From: Bacteroides fragilis
Lineage (GTDB): Bacteria; Bacteroidota; Bacteroidia; Bacteroidales; Bacteroidaceae
DNA length: 64,000 nucleotides
NCBI RefSeq assembly: GCF_019583405.1
Contig: NZ_SZUU01000005.1
Coordinates: 248,001-312,000, forward strand
Reading direction: 5' to 3'
The notes beneath the pieces are model-generated. The model made no database searches, was not told the origin of the DNA, and was given only the letters and a program-made list of their open reading frames with translations. Both the position numbers and the translations under genes were made by a program. This document shows positions 45,649 to 55,422 of the stretch, piece after piece. How positions within the stretch are numbered: the stretch's first letter is position 1; every line of letters begins with the position of its first letter.

Positions 45649-47949
45649 TCAACGCAACGTGAACCGTGCCGTTTTCACGTTCTGGCTGTCAGGTCCTATC
45701 ATTACATCGAAATCGCCCGGCTCAGCTACAAACTTCAAGTCGGCATTGTAAAACTTCAACATTTCCGGAGCTATTGTAAAGCGGACGGTTCTTGATTCAT
45801 TCGGTTGCAGATAGATCTTTTCAAATCCTTTCAGTTCTTTGACCGGGCGGGTGACACTGCCCACCAAGTCGCGGATGTAGAGTTGCACCACTTCACTGCC
45901 GGCACGGTCCCCGGTATTCGTTACGGTGACGGAGGCTACCAGTTCATTGTCCATTCCGATAGACGACCGGTTCAGAGTGATGTCACTAAATTGGAAGGTC
46001 GTGTACGACAGTCCGTATCCGAACGGATAGAGAGCATCATTGTCCACGTCAAGATAGTTGCTGCGGAATTTCTCGAACCATTTGCCTTCTTTCAGCGGTC
46101 GTCCGGTATTCTTGTGTGCATAATAAAGTGGGATCTGCCCTACACTTTTCGGGAAAGTCATGGTCAGTTTTCCGCCCGGGTTGACTGCGCCGAACAATAC
46201 GTCTCCGATAGCCGGACCGGCTTCGGAACCTCCGAACCATACGTTCAGGATCGCAGGAACATGTTCCTGTTCCCAATTGAGTACCAGCGGACGGCCTGTA
46301 AACAGGACGAGAACTACCGGCTTGCCTGTTTTCAGCAAAGCCTCCAACAGAGTGTGCTGTACATCCGGCAGATTGAGGTTGGTGCGGCTACTGCTTTCAC
46401 CGCTCATCTCCGACGATTCGCCCAATGCGGCAACAATCACGTCCGCTTGTGAAGCTACTTTCAGCGCTTCGTCCAGCATTTGCTGATCCGTACGGTTATC
46501 GCGGTTCAGCGAACGGCCGAACATGGTTGCCCTCTCTTCATAACCAGCATCACCGATCAGGTTACTGCCTTTGGCATAAAGTATTTTTCCCTGATTGCCC
46601 ACCCATTCGGTCAAACCTTCTACCAAAGAAGGGCTTTTGTCCAGTACGGCAGCTACGCTCCATGTGCCCGGCATATTCGAACGGGTATTGGCCAAAGGGC
46701 CGATCACTGCAATAGTACTGGTAGGAGAGAGGGGAAGTACAGGTGCGAGGGCAGGTGAAAGTCCCTCATTCTTCAGCAGTACGAAGCTTTCTCCTGCAAT
46801 TCTCCGGGCTACGGCACGGTGCTCTTTGGTGAAGATGTCGCGTGCCGGACGTTTCAGGTCACAGTATTTATAGGGATTGTCAAACAGCCCCAGTTTGTAT
46901 TTGGCTTCCAGGATACGCCGGCAAGCTGTGTTGACCGTTTCGACCGATACCTTGCCTTGTTCAACAGATTTTTTCAATGTGCCTACGAAACCATCGCTTA
47001 CCATGTCCATATCTACTCCGGCATTGATGGCACGTGCCGATACGGTTTGCAAGTCTCCGATTCCGTGTTCTATCATTTCGGAGATTCCGGTGAAGTCTGT
47101 TACCACGAAACCATTAAATCCCCATGCACCGCGCAACACATCGGTCATCAGCCATTTATTGGCTGTTGCCGGCACACCTTCCACTTCGTTGAAAGAAGCC
47201 ATTACACTACCTGCCCCGGCTTCTACACCGGCCTGATAGGGGAGCATATAATCGTTGAACATTCGTTGGCGGCTCATATCTACGGTGTTATAATCCCGCC
47301 CGGCCTCGGCTGCTCCATACAGAGCAAAATGCTTGATGCAGGCCATGATCTCATCATTACGGTTCATGTCTTTTCCCTGATATCCGCGCACCATGGCCCG
47401 GGCTATCAGTGCACCGAGGAAGGGATCTTCGCCCGAACCTTCGGATACCCGTCCCCAACGGGGATCACGGCTGATGTCCACCATCGGACTAAAGGTCCAC
47501 GAAATGCCGTCGGCGCTGGCTTCGACGGCGGCGATACGTGCCGATTCTTCGATAGCCGGAATATCCCAGGTACACGAAAGCCCTAATGGGATAGGAAAGA
47601 TGGTTTCGTAGCCGTGAATCACGTCCATCCCAAAGAGCAGAGGGATACCCAAGCGGGAGTTCTCTACGGCCAGGCGCTGTACGTCACGGATTTTATCCAC
47701 CCCTTTCAGGTTGAATAATCCGCCTACTTCACCTCGCTTTATCTTGGCGGCGATGTCGCTGCTTTTAGCCTGTCCGGTGGTGATTTCACCTGTTACCGGC
47801 AAGTTAAGCTGCCCTATTTTTTCTTCCAGGGTCATCCGTTTCAGCAGATTGTCGAGGAAACGGTCCATGTCCTGAGGAGCTTTTTGCGCTTGCAGCCCTA
47901 ACGGGAGTAAAAGTGCAAGCAGAATGAGTAAAGAATATTTTTTGTTCAT
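45649..47949 (-). CDS. GH3 beta-glucosidase, secreted
   Basis: This 766-residue protein has a signal peptide (YSLLILLALLLPLGLQAQ). The N-terminal barrel shows IGQLNLPVTGEITTG, FGMDVIHGYETIFPIPLG, DPRWGRVSEGSGEDPFLG, KHFALYGAAEAGRDYN and nucleophile Asp in GFNGFVVTDFTGISEMIEHG. The alpha/beta sandwich has VIGPLANTRSNMPGTWS and ALGESSEMSGESSSR, and a C-terminal Fn3-like domain follows (GLSYTTFQFSDI, VTNTGDRAGSEVVQLYIRD). It is a complete three-domain enzyme. By analogy with BT_3567 it would cut beta-1,2-linked gluco-oligosaccharides to glucose; other beta-glucosidic linkages are possible. It lies between SusD and GH144. Confidence 0.93.
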   Translation of the reverse strand: MNKKYSLLILLALLLPLGLQAQKAPQDMDRFLDNLLKRMTLEEKIGQLNLPVTGEITTGQAKSSDIAAKIKRGEVGGLFNLKGVDKIRDVQRLAVENSRLGIPLLFGMDVIHGYETIFPIPLGLSCTWDIPAIEESARIAAVEASADGISWTFSPMVDISRDPRWGRVSEGSGEDPFLGALIARAMVRGYQGKDMNRNDEIMACIKHFALYGAAEAGRDYNTVDMSRQRMFNDYMLPYQAGVEAGAGSVMASFNEVEGVPATANKWLMTDVLRGAWGFNGFVVTDFTGISEMIEHGIGDLQTVSARAINAGVDMDMVSDGFVGTLKKSVEQGKVSVETVNTACRRILEAKYKLGLFDNPYKYCDLKRPARDIFTKEHRAVARRIAGESFVLLKNEGLSPALAPVLPLSPTSTIAVIGPLANTRSNMPGTWSVAAVLDKSPSLVEGLTEWVGNQGKILYAKGSNLIGDAGYEERATMFGRSLNRDNRTDQQMLDEALKVASQADVIVAALGESSEMSGESSSRTNLNLPDVQHTLLEALLKTGKPVVLVLFTGRPLVLNWEQEHVPAILNVWFGGSEAGPAIGDVLFGAVNPGGKLTMTFPKSVGQIPLYYAHKNTGRPLKEGKWFEKFRSNYLDVDNDALYPFGYGLSYTTFQFSDITLNRSSIGMDNELVASVTVTNTGDRAGSEVVQLYIRDLVGSVTRPVKELKGFEKIYLQPNESRTVRFTIAPEMLKFYNADLKFVAEPGDFDVMIGPDSQNVKTARFTLR

Positions 47950-47970
47950 AACTGTATATGTTTTTTACTT

Positions 47971-48044
47971 CACCACAGAGGCACAGAGTTTTAATCTCTA
48001 CGGGATATATAAATCTCTGTGGGACTCTGTGTTACTCTGTGGTG
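47971..48044. repeat. Palindromic intergenic element, copy 7 (short form)
   Basis: CACCACAGAGGCACAGAG pairs with CTCTGTGTTACTCTGTGGTG across an AT-rich centre. It lies in the 100-bp gap between the SusD and GH3 genes, ending 6 bp before the SusD stop codon. Confidence 0.85.
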
Positions 48045-48049
48045 TGCTC

Positions 48050-49570
48050 TTAATAATCCGGGTTCTGTACCAATACGCCTTTTGATTTATCTATCTCGTC
48101 CTGTGGAAGCGGCAGCAAGGCATTCTTGGGTTGATAACCCGTTTTGCCCGCAGCGTGGAGCACTTGCGAAGCGATACCCCAGCGTACCAGGTCGTAGAAA
48201 CGTCCCGATTCCAATCCCAGTTCTACCCGTCGTTCGTGGCGGATGGCATCACGCAGTACGGTCTGATCCAATGAAGTCACTTTGGGCAGAATATCCAGGT
48301 TGTTGCCACGGGCGCGGGCACGTACCATTTCCAGATAACCCGATGCTTCGCCTGTTTTCCCTAACTCATTAGCCGATTCTGCTGCCATCAGCACTACGTC
48401 ACCATAGCGGATGACACGGATGTTTACCCAAAAACCGTGTCGGGTAAACTCTTCGCGGAGTGCCGGGTTGGTATAAGCTTTCTTGTTAAAATAAGTACCG
48501 TCGGCTTGAGATACCGGAGACTCTCCATAAGGTTTGTTGGTATTTTCGGGAGTGATCGGATCAGTATCCGAACGACGGAAGTAAAGCAGCGTAGCATCTT
48601 TGCGCGGGTCGCCCGGTTCGAATGCTTCACCCATCAGCTCTGTTCCCATGTGCCATCCCCAGCCGAGGTCCCATTGGCCGGAACCCCGTACACCTTGTAC
48701 TTCGCAGAACTGGCTGCCGATTTTATCGCTTGCCGGCAGAGCGGCAGTAGATGCACATTGCAACTCGAATACCGACTCACTGCTGTTCTCCCCTTCATCG
48801 GTGAAGATGATATCATAAGGAGTATCCAGATTGTATTGCCCTGAATTCATTACATCGGTCGCAGCGGTATACATGTTCTGCCAGTCATTGCGCATCATAT
48901 ATGTGCGGGCATGCAGTGCACGGGCACTTCCCCAGGTGAGTCGTCCCAGATAAGCGGACTGCCATTGACGGGGTAAGAGCCCTTCGGCCTGTGTCAGGTC
49001 AGAGTCGATTTGTTTGTAAATTTCTTCGGAGGTGCTCTTCGGTACGTTTGCTTCCGAGGCATCGTTCACTTTGAAAGTGACCAACGGTACTTCGCCGAAT
49101 GCACGAACCAGGTTGAAGTAACAATAAGCACGGAAGAAAAGAGCTTCACCCTTATTCCGGAGGTCGTTCTCTTCCGTCAGGTTACCTTTCTCAATCGTCT
49201 CTATAACATCGTTACACTGATAGATGACGGCGTAGTTCTGACTCCAGTAGGCTTTGATCAGTCCGTTACTGGCGTTGTACTGAAAATCATCGTACATCGC
49301 AGCCTGATCGGCTCCGTCACTGGCAGTACTTCCTTTTTCCGAATCTTCCGAACGGAAATATTCGATGGCAAAGGCGGGGATACCGGCGGTGATGTTATAA
49401 TTACGCATCATGGTGTAAATGTTGAAGACCTTTCCTTCGGCAAGTGCCCCGGGATTATCGTCTTCGGTAAACTGTCCCTGTGGGTGACGGTCCAGAAAAT
49501 CGTTGCAACTGCTGAAGCTCAGAGCCGATACAGCTAATGCAATGGGTAAAATGTATTTATTTAGTTTCAT
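48050..49570 (-). CDS. SusD/RagB-family surface glycan-binding lipoprotein (PUL 2)
   Basis: This 506-residue protein has a lipobox signal (ILPIALAVSALSFSSCND). The N-terminal FLDRHPQGQFTEDDNPG, helices such as EALFFRAYCYFNLVRAFGEV and RLTWGSARALHARTYMMRND, and the C-terminal RHERRVELGLESGRFYDLVRWG are SusD signatures. It pairs with the SusC 11 bp upstream and presents the glucan to the transporter. The near-terminal phrase ALLPLPQDEIDKSKGVLVQNPDY is also typical. Confidence 0.95.
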   Translation of the reverse strand: MKLNKYILPIALAVSALSFSSCNDFLDRHPQGQFTEDDNPGALAEGKVFNIYTMMRNYNITAGIPAFAIEYFRSEDSEKGSTASDGADQAAMYDDFQYNASNGLIKAYWSQNYAVIYQCNDVIETIEKGNLTEENDLRNKGEALFFRAYCYFNLVRAFGEVPLVTFKVNDASEANVPKSTSEEIYKQIDSDLTQAEGLLPRQWQSAYLGRLTWGSARALHARTYMMRNDWQNMYTAATDVMNSGQYNLDTPYDIIFTDEGENSSESVFELQCASTAALPASDKIGSQFCEVQGVRGSGQWDLGWGWHMGTELMGEAFEPGDPRKDATLLYFRRSDTDPITPENTNKPYGESPVSQADGTYFNKKAYTNPALREEFTRHGFWVNIRVIRYGDVVLMAAESANELGKTGEASGYLEMVRARARGNNLDILPKVTSLDQTVLRDAIRHERRVELGLESGRFYDLVRWGIASQVLHAAGKTGYQPKNALLPLPQDEIDKSKGVLVQNPDY

Positions 49571-49581
49571 ACTCTGCTTCG

Positions 49582-52500
49582 TTAAAATGTTAAGTTAATA
49601 CCAAATGTATAGACTGCCGGTACCGGATATGTCCCGTTGTCCACTCCGAAAGCAATGGCCGATCCACCGATTTCCGGTGTGTAACCTGTGTTGTGCTTCC
49701 ATGTCTTCAGGTTCTGTATGTTGACGTAAACCTTCAGGGCCTGCATGCGTATCTTTGACAGCAAAGTCTTGTCGAAACTGTAGGCCAGTTGCAGGTTACG
49801 GATGCGGAAGAAGCTGCCGTCTTCGATGAAGTACTCGGAGTTCTCGCTGTTGATGGCATGCTTTGTATTCAGCAGGGGTTGTGTGTTCGAAGTGCCTTCT
49901 CCGTGCCAGCGGTCGAGACGTTGTTCCATATAGTTGAACTGTGCCCAATTATAGTTGTCCCAGGTACGATAGATCTGGTTGCCGCCTTGTCCCATCATTT
50001 CCATGCTGAGTTCCCAGTTCTTATATGAGAGTCCGAGGCTGATGCCGTATGTCACGTCCGGAGTCGGATCACCGATTTTTGTACGGTCGTCCGGTGTGAT
50101 TTTTCCGTCTCCGTTTACATCGGCAAACTTCAGGTCGCCCGGAGTGACGGTTGCCAATGTGTTCACCGGGGAAGCATCGATTTCAGCCTGATTCTGGTAA
50201 ACGCCGGCTACTTTATAGCCGTAGAAATAACCGATCGGGTAGCCTGCCATTGTATAGCTTTGGCTCTTATCGCCTGCGATGATGGAGTATCCATCCTGTA
50301 CCAGACTTTTCACTTTGTTGCTGATAGTGGTCAGGTTCGCGCTGACAGAGTATCCCCAGTCACCGATCTGATCTCTCCAGGAAGCCATCAGTTCGACACC
50401 TTTGTTCTCAATCTCTCCGAGGTTTCCGATACCCGGCACGGTTCCCGACAAACCGGGTACAGTGGCAAGCAGGTCTTTGGTATTTTTCTTATAGTATACC
50501 CCTTCGAAATGGAAACGGTTACGGAACATATTGGTTTCAAAACCGGTTTCCCATGCTTCTACTTTTTCCCAGCGCAGGCGCGGGTTGGGCAGGTAAGCCA
50601 GTTGGTAACCCGGATAGATGATAGCCGGTTTGCCGAATACGGCGGCAAAAGCATTCTCCAACAACGGTTCTGCCGGATAAGCCCTATCCATATTCTGGTT
50701 ACCTAATGTACCCCACGAACCTTTCAGTTTCAACATGTCCAGCCACGTGATATCTTTCATGAACTCCTCTTCGGTCATCAACCATCCGGCACCTATAGAG
50801 TAGAAGTTCTGCCACTGGTTGCCGGTATATGCGAAAGCTGAAGAACCGTCGCGGCGGAACGAACCGTTGAACAGGTATTTACCTTTATAGTTGTAGATGA
50901 CGCGTGCCAGCATAGATACGGTGGTGCGCTCCCATTGTGTACTTCCGTTGGTGGCTGTAGCCAGGTCGCCGATGCTGACGAACCATTTATCGGGATTGTT
51001 CGGAATCACCAGCCCGATGCCCTGTCCGCGCGAAGCATCCAGTCCGCTGAGCGAATTATAATAGGTTGTGAAACCGGCGGTGGCAGTCAGGTTGTGTGTA
51101 CCGTCGGCAAAACTGTTTTGGTAAGTCAACAGATAGTCACTCTGAACCTTGGTTTCGTTTTGCTTGTTCTGGCTCACTTCTGTTTTTCCGTTTCCGAGCG
51201 TAGCGACATTCCCGGCTACGGTTGCGTCATATACCTTGATAATCGGTTTGTAAGTCCGGCTGTCATTGGTGGCATAGTCCATAGAGAACATTGCCTTGAA
51301 TGTGAAATGTTTCAGGAAATCCACTTCACCGTAAATGCTGCCCGATGCACGGTAATTGATGGCACGGGTGGTGTTGGCACGTAGATCTACGTCGACCAAC
51401 GGATTGGTCATCTGTGCTTTCTGGAATTCCGGCAATGAAGTATATAGTCCGTATTCTTCGTTATATACCGGAGCTACCGGAGTGGTACGGATAGCGTTCA
51501 GAACCGTTTTGCTGTCGGCCGGGAGCATACGTGCCCCGTTGAACTGAAATCCCACTTTGATATCTTTGGTGATTTTATAATCATTACTTGCATTGATCGT
51601 CACTTTGCTATACTTCTCATGCTTGATGTTTCCCTGTTCGTGCGAGTAGCCCACACCGAGATAGAAACTATGTTTTTCCGAAGCACCTGTGATACTGATG
51701 TTATTGTTCGTGATGAATCCGGTCTGGAATATTTCGTCTTGCCAGTCCGTATTTGCGTTCCAGTTGCTGAAGTCGAATGGGGTGTTTCCCTGATTCGCCA
51801 TCTGCTCGTTATAGAGTTCCTTGAACTGTGGCGCATTCACCATTTTGATTTTGTCTACTACGCTCTTCCAGCCGAAAGAGGTGTTGATGTTGACCAGCGT
51901 CTGTCCCTCTTTGGCGCGTTTGGTAGTTACGATGATCACACCGTTGGCACCACGCACACCGAATATGGCCAGTGAGGAAGGGTCTTTCAATACTTCCATC
52001 GACTCGATATCTTCCGGATTCAGGAAGTTGATATTGTCGTTGAACAGTCCGTCCACAACATACAGAGGCTTGTAACCATTGATAGAGTTCGTACCGCGGA
52101 TACGTATTTCCGGGTCGGCACCGGCTTGTCCGGAATTGACGATCTGCACACCTGCTATCTTTCCTTGGAGGGACGATAATGGGTTGGTTGCCGGTTTGTT
52201 GGCTATCTCCGAACCCTTGATGTTGGTAATAGATCCGGTCAGGTCACGCTTCTTGGCACTACCGTAACCGATAATTACTGTTTCGGCAAGCATTTGTGAG
52301 TCGTCTTTAAGCGTGACATTTATCACAGTTTGCTGCCCCACTTTGATTTCCTGCTTTTCATATCCTACATACGAGAACACGAGTACATCGTTGGGCGTTA
52401 CCGAGATGGAGTATTTGCCATCCATATCGGTCACAGCTCCGGTAGAAGTGCCTTTTACCTGGATAGATGCACCGATCAGGGGCTCGTTAAATGAATCTGT

Positions 52501-52674
52501 AACAGTACCTGTCACTGTTTTCGTTTGAGCCATGGCCACCGATGCGCTCAGCAGTAGGCAAGTCAGGACAAATACACTTTTTAGCCATAAGGCTCTCTTC
52601 TGCCGAAGAAGTCGTAAAGGTTTAGTCTTCATTGCATTAAATTTTACCATTGTATAACTATTTTGATTTAACAC
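49582..52674 (-). CDS. SusC/RagA-family TonB-linked outer-membrane transporter (PUL 2)
   Basis: This is a protein of up to 1030 residues. The frame opens at ATG 52674, but internal ATG at 52632 (MKTKPLRLLRQKRALWLK) is equally likely, since a normal signal peptide follows (SVFVLTCLLLSASVAMAQ). It has a carboxypeptidase-like domain (VTGTVTDSFNEPLIGASIQV), SusC box MLAETVIIGYGSAKKRDLTG, a plug domain (IRIRGTNSINGYKPLYVVDG, VLKDPSSLAIFGVRGANGVI) and a barrel ending TFGINLTF. It imports the PUL 2 oligosaccharides. It is the first gene of the operon and carries a promoter element upstream. Confidence 0.95.
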   Translation of the reverse strand: MLNQNSYTMVKFNAMKTKPLRLLRQKRALWLKSVFVLTCLLLSASVAMAQTKTVTGTVTDSFNEPLIGASIQVKGTSTGAVTDMDGKYSISVTPNDVLVFSYVGYEKQEIKVGQQTVINVTLKDDSQMLAETVIIGYGSAKKRDLTGSITNIKGSEIANKPATNPLSSLQGKIAGVQIVNSGQAGADPEIRIRGTNSINGYKPLYVVDGLFNDNINFLNPEDIESMEVLKDPSSLAIFGVRGANGVIIVTTKRAKEGQTLVNINTSFGWKSVVDKIKMVNAPQFKELYNEQMANQGNTPFDFSNWNANTDWQDEIFQTGFITNNNISITGASEKHSFYLGVGYSHEQGNIKHEKYSKVTINASNDYKITKDIKVGFQFNGARMLPADSKTVLNAIRTTPVAPVYNEEYGLYTSLPEFQKAQMTNPLVDVDLRANTTRAINYRASGSIYGEVDFLKHFTFKAMFSMDYATNDSRTYKPIIKVYDATVAGNVATLGNGKTEVSQNKQNETKVQSDYLLTYQNSFADGTHNLTATAGFTTYYNSLSGLDASRGQGIGLVIPNNPDKWFVSIGDLATATNGSTQWERTTVSMLARVIYNYKGKYLFNGSFRRDGSSAFAYTGNQWQNFYSIGAGWLMTEEEFMKDITWLDMLKLKGSWGTLGNQNMDRAYPAEPLLENAFAAVFGKPAIIYPGYQLAYLPNPRLRWEKVEAWETGFETNMFRNRFHFEGVYYKKNTKDLLATVPGLSGTVPGIGNLGEIENKGVELMASWRDQIGDWGYSVSANLTTISNKVKSLVQDGYSIIAGDKSQSYTMAGYPIGYFYGYKVAGVYQNQAEIDASPVNTLATVTPGDLKFADVNGDGKITPDDRTKIGDPTPDVTYGISLGLSYKNWELSMEMMGQGGNQIYRTWDNYNWAQFNYMEQRLDRWHGEGTSNTQPLLNTKHAINSENSEYFIEDGSFFRIRNLQLAYSFDKTLLSKIRMQALKVYVNIQNLKTWKHNTGYTPEIGGSAIAFGVDNGTYPVPAVYTFGINLTF

Positions 52675-52720
52675 ACCTTCTGCCAGCTCTCTTTCAGATA
52701 CTCGATAGTTATATCGACGG

Positions 52721-52728
52721 CAAAAGTA
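52721..52728 (-). promoter_or_regulatory. -7 element TACTTTTG of the PUL 2 susC gene
   Basis: On the minus strand TACTTTTG matches TAnnTTTG, 47 bp before ATG 52674 and 89 bp before ATG 52632. The remaining 213 bp to the next gene hold nothing I recognise. Confidence 0.55.
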
Positions 52729-52941
52729 CCCAATGAAACAAATAAATGTCGAAAAAGATGTGAACGGATGGAGACTCCCTGCACTTTTAACATATGCCGG
52801 ACTTGGAATCCGACTAATGTAGAAGAAGTTTCTATTATGATATATTTACCTTATGATGGTTGTTGGATTTTATATAATTGTATGGAATTATGTGCTTTAA
52901 TTGAATCGCTTTTTGAGTTGCGTTTATTATCTAATTGTTAA

Positions 52942-54189
52942 TTGTTTAGGCTGGATAAAATAAGCAATGATATTAGAAAACTTTTTTATGATAGATGGTG
53001 TTCAAATGGCGAAAATGGTATAACACTCGATGCTGTAACGAAAACCATCTACTATTTACCTTCTCAGAACCAGCTCCAGATGATAAGTATTTATTTCAAT
53101 GCCCGTACTTATCCGACCGGACTATTCTGGAGTTCGACACAGTTGATTGGAGGAACAAGCAACTCAAACCAGGCTCGTGCTATATCATACGCCAACTATG
53201 GTGAAGCTCAGACGTATACCAGCATCAGCACACAAGGATATTCACGTTGTCTGATGGAGCCGGATCGTACTTACCCGTTCCCGGTAGCCAGTTTGTCTAC
53301 CCCGACAAGTCCTGTTTATTATCCGTTGCAGATAGCTCCTAATATAAAGACTTATCCTTATTTTCAGACTGGGGCATTCCCCGTTATTGTAAATCAGGAA
53401 ATGTGGAATTATGGAGGAGTAATAGGATTTCAACCACGTGGTGTAGTATCCATATCACTTCGTACGGGAGAACCTTATACGGCCCTCACAAGCAACTATC
53501 ATACGGTGCGCAAACCTTATACCCTTATCAGAGTAGCGAAAAACGATTGTGATAAAAATGGGAATCCGGTAATAAACAATGCAGTTACACGCTACACGAT
53601 GAACTGGTATGAAGCTTTGGGGTATGTAACTCCTTCAGGAACTGACCCTGCTACTCCAACAGTAAATACGACTCGTACCGGATGTAATGCCTATTCGGAG
53701 CGGAGCGATAAAAAGGACTTGGGTACCTGGCGCGTTCCGACTTCACTCGAATTGACACAACTTTGGGTTATGGGTGCAGGAGTTGGCGGTACTACTCCTG
53801 TAAATCCGAATTATACATATGCGGTAAGTGGAAGCGGATCGAATGTAACGATCTCGACACCGAGATATCCCCGCATGAGTGAACAATATCCCGGAGTGCT
53901 TCCATTGTGGGGAGATGTTAGCACTCTGACAAATAATATTGCGAATATAAACTATGTGTGGCCTGGGGGAACGGCTTCAACACCTTATAACTTAAATAAA
54001 TTATACTGGTCGTCGAATACTTCTCCTAATACGACTCCAGCAAATGCTTTCGCTATGATGCTTGATTTTTATTCGGGGGATTCCTATACGGGAAGTGGTC
54101 CGCGGACTGCCGGATTTCCACGGAAAAAGGGGCAGGGGCTTTTGCGGTGTGTGAAAGATGTGACCGAATCCACACGCTACCAGCAATAA
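52942..54189 (+). pseudogene. N-terminally truncated fimbrillin-tip-like protein (DUF1566/FISUMP-type domains)
   Basis: The frame gives 415 residues from a TTG, with no ATG before MISIYFNARTYPTGLFWSST, and no signal peptide. Two repeats of the same lectin-like layout are visible: LPSQNQLQMISIYF then GLFWSSTQ near the start, and WRVPTSLELTQLWVMG then LYWSSNTSPNTTP near the end, closing with GLLRCVKDV. This is the pattern of C-terminal domains in large Bacteroides fimbrial or surface proteins. The upstream part is gone, since stop codons and unrelated AT-rich DNA precede it. I take it as the surviving 3' end of a bigger gene, though a functional TTG start is not excluded. Confidence 0.6.
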
Positions 54190-54296
54190 AGCGGAAGCTT
54201 GTGGCAGCTATCTATAAAGATGTCAATACTTTAATAGATTTTTGATAGAAGTTGTATGTTTTATATATATATCCTTGAATGAACCGGGCATAAACA

Positions 54297-54332
54297 ATTC
54301 GCCCGAATGATATTTCCATCATCCGGGCGAAA
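54297..54332. terminator. Bidirectional hairpin terminator
   Basis: ATTCGCCCG plus ATGAT pairs with ATCAT plus CCGGGCGAAAT, between the convergent fimbrillin-like remnant and Fic gene. Confidence 0.75.
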
Positions 54333-54350
54333 TCGTTTATACTGTGGAGC

Positions 54351-55265
54351 TTATCCGATTGTTTCTACCTGCTGGCTATTGGCTTCGTTTATATCAACAT
54401 GAAAAGCATTTATCAACAAATCGAACAGATTCATATTCAAGTAAAAATTATCCCGTCCCAGTTTCATTTTAGTTAGAAAGCCCGCATCAACCAACTGATT
54501 GAGGTACGAAGTGGCAGTGGGACGTGATACGCCCAGTTCATCACATACAAAATCTATTTTTGTGTAAGGATGCTTAAACAGGTTGTTCAGCAAATCCTGC
54601 GAATAGATTTTGGGAAATTGCTCCCTGATTCCCTTTTTATATTCCATCATCAAAGACTTCATTTTCAAGATAAGTTCAACTGTCTCCTGAGACGTTTCTT
54701 CCAATCCTTTCAGGAGAAACAGAACCCATGCTTCCCACTCCTGATTGTCTCTGACGGCTTGGAGCAAATGATAATATTCTCCTTTGTTCTTGATGATATA
54801 GCGGCTCAGGTACAACACCGGTAAATCCAACAGGCCTTGAATAACCAAATACAGGATATTGATGATTCTCCCCGTTCTGCCGTTACCATCAGAAAACGGG
54901 TGAATACTCTCAAACTGATGATGAATGATGCACATCTTAACCAGCGGGTCCAGATCGCTAACCGAATCGTCATTAATGAACTTTTCCAGATTAGACATAC
55001 AGGACACTATTTCATCATAACTCTGAGGCGGTTCATATACCGCTTCCCCCGTACGGTCATTGATAAGAGCCGTGCCCGGTGTTACCCGATAGCCTGCCTG
55101 ATTGTGCTTGATTCTCCTATAAATTTCAATCATGTCGTTACAGGTCAGCAACCCATGTTACTTAACCAACTCAAAACCGTGTATCAATGCTTCCGAATAG
55201 CTTTGCACCTCCTTAGTGGCAGCGGTAATAGCCGTATGGAGTGGTAACGTGGGAATTTGATACAT
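54351..55265 (-). pseudogene. Broken Fic-domain AMP transferase gene with in-frame stop and N-terminal deletion
   Basis: The 3' part (54351-55151) encodes 266 residues with the intact Fic motif HPFSDGNGRTGR, IIHHQFESI before it, and a C-terminal winged HTH (YTKIDFVCDELGVSRPTATS). In the same frame upstream, ATG 55265 begins MYQIPTLPLHTAITAATKEV and runs to HGFELVK, then TAA at 55152-55154 region, then HGLLTCND. So a nonsense codon splits the gene. Comparison with intact relatives suggests that about 80 residues after IPTLPL are missing. That part normally holds the inhibitory helix with its S/T-x-x-x-E-G/N motif. Fic proteins attach AMP to target hydroxyls. If a short product were made from 55151 it would keep the active site without its inhibitor. 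Confidence 0.82.
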
Positions 55266-55270
55266 TTCTT

Positions 55271-55359
55271 TTTGTGCGTTTATAAAGATGATACGCACAA
55301 ATATATAAAAAAAGATGCGTTTTCTTTATACGTTCATAGAGATATATAAAGAAAACACG
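55271..55359. promoter_or_regulatory. Cluster of palindromes upstream of the Fic gene
   Basis: TTTGTGCGT (55271) and ACGCACAAA (55293) form a perfect 9-bp palindrome 6 bp before the Fic start. GCGTTTTCTTTATA (55317) and TATAAAGAAAACACG form a second one. Such pairs suit operator sites for the gene's own HTH domain or divergent promoters, but this is inference. Confidence 0.4.
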
Positions 55360-55422
55360 TTTTTTTTTATATATGCACACGGTTATGCAAAAGAAACACG
55401 TTTTTCTTTCTACATATTTATG

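Noticed and set aside
264..48044. The CACCACAGAG elements as a CRISPR array
   Set aside because: Copies are kilobases apart, vary in length and are palindromic intergenic elements with no spacers or cas genes.
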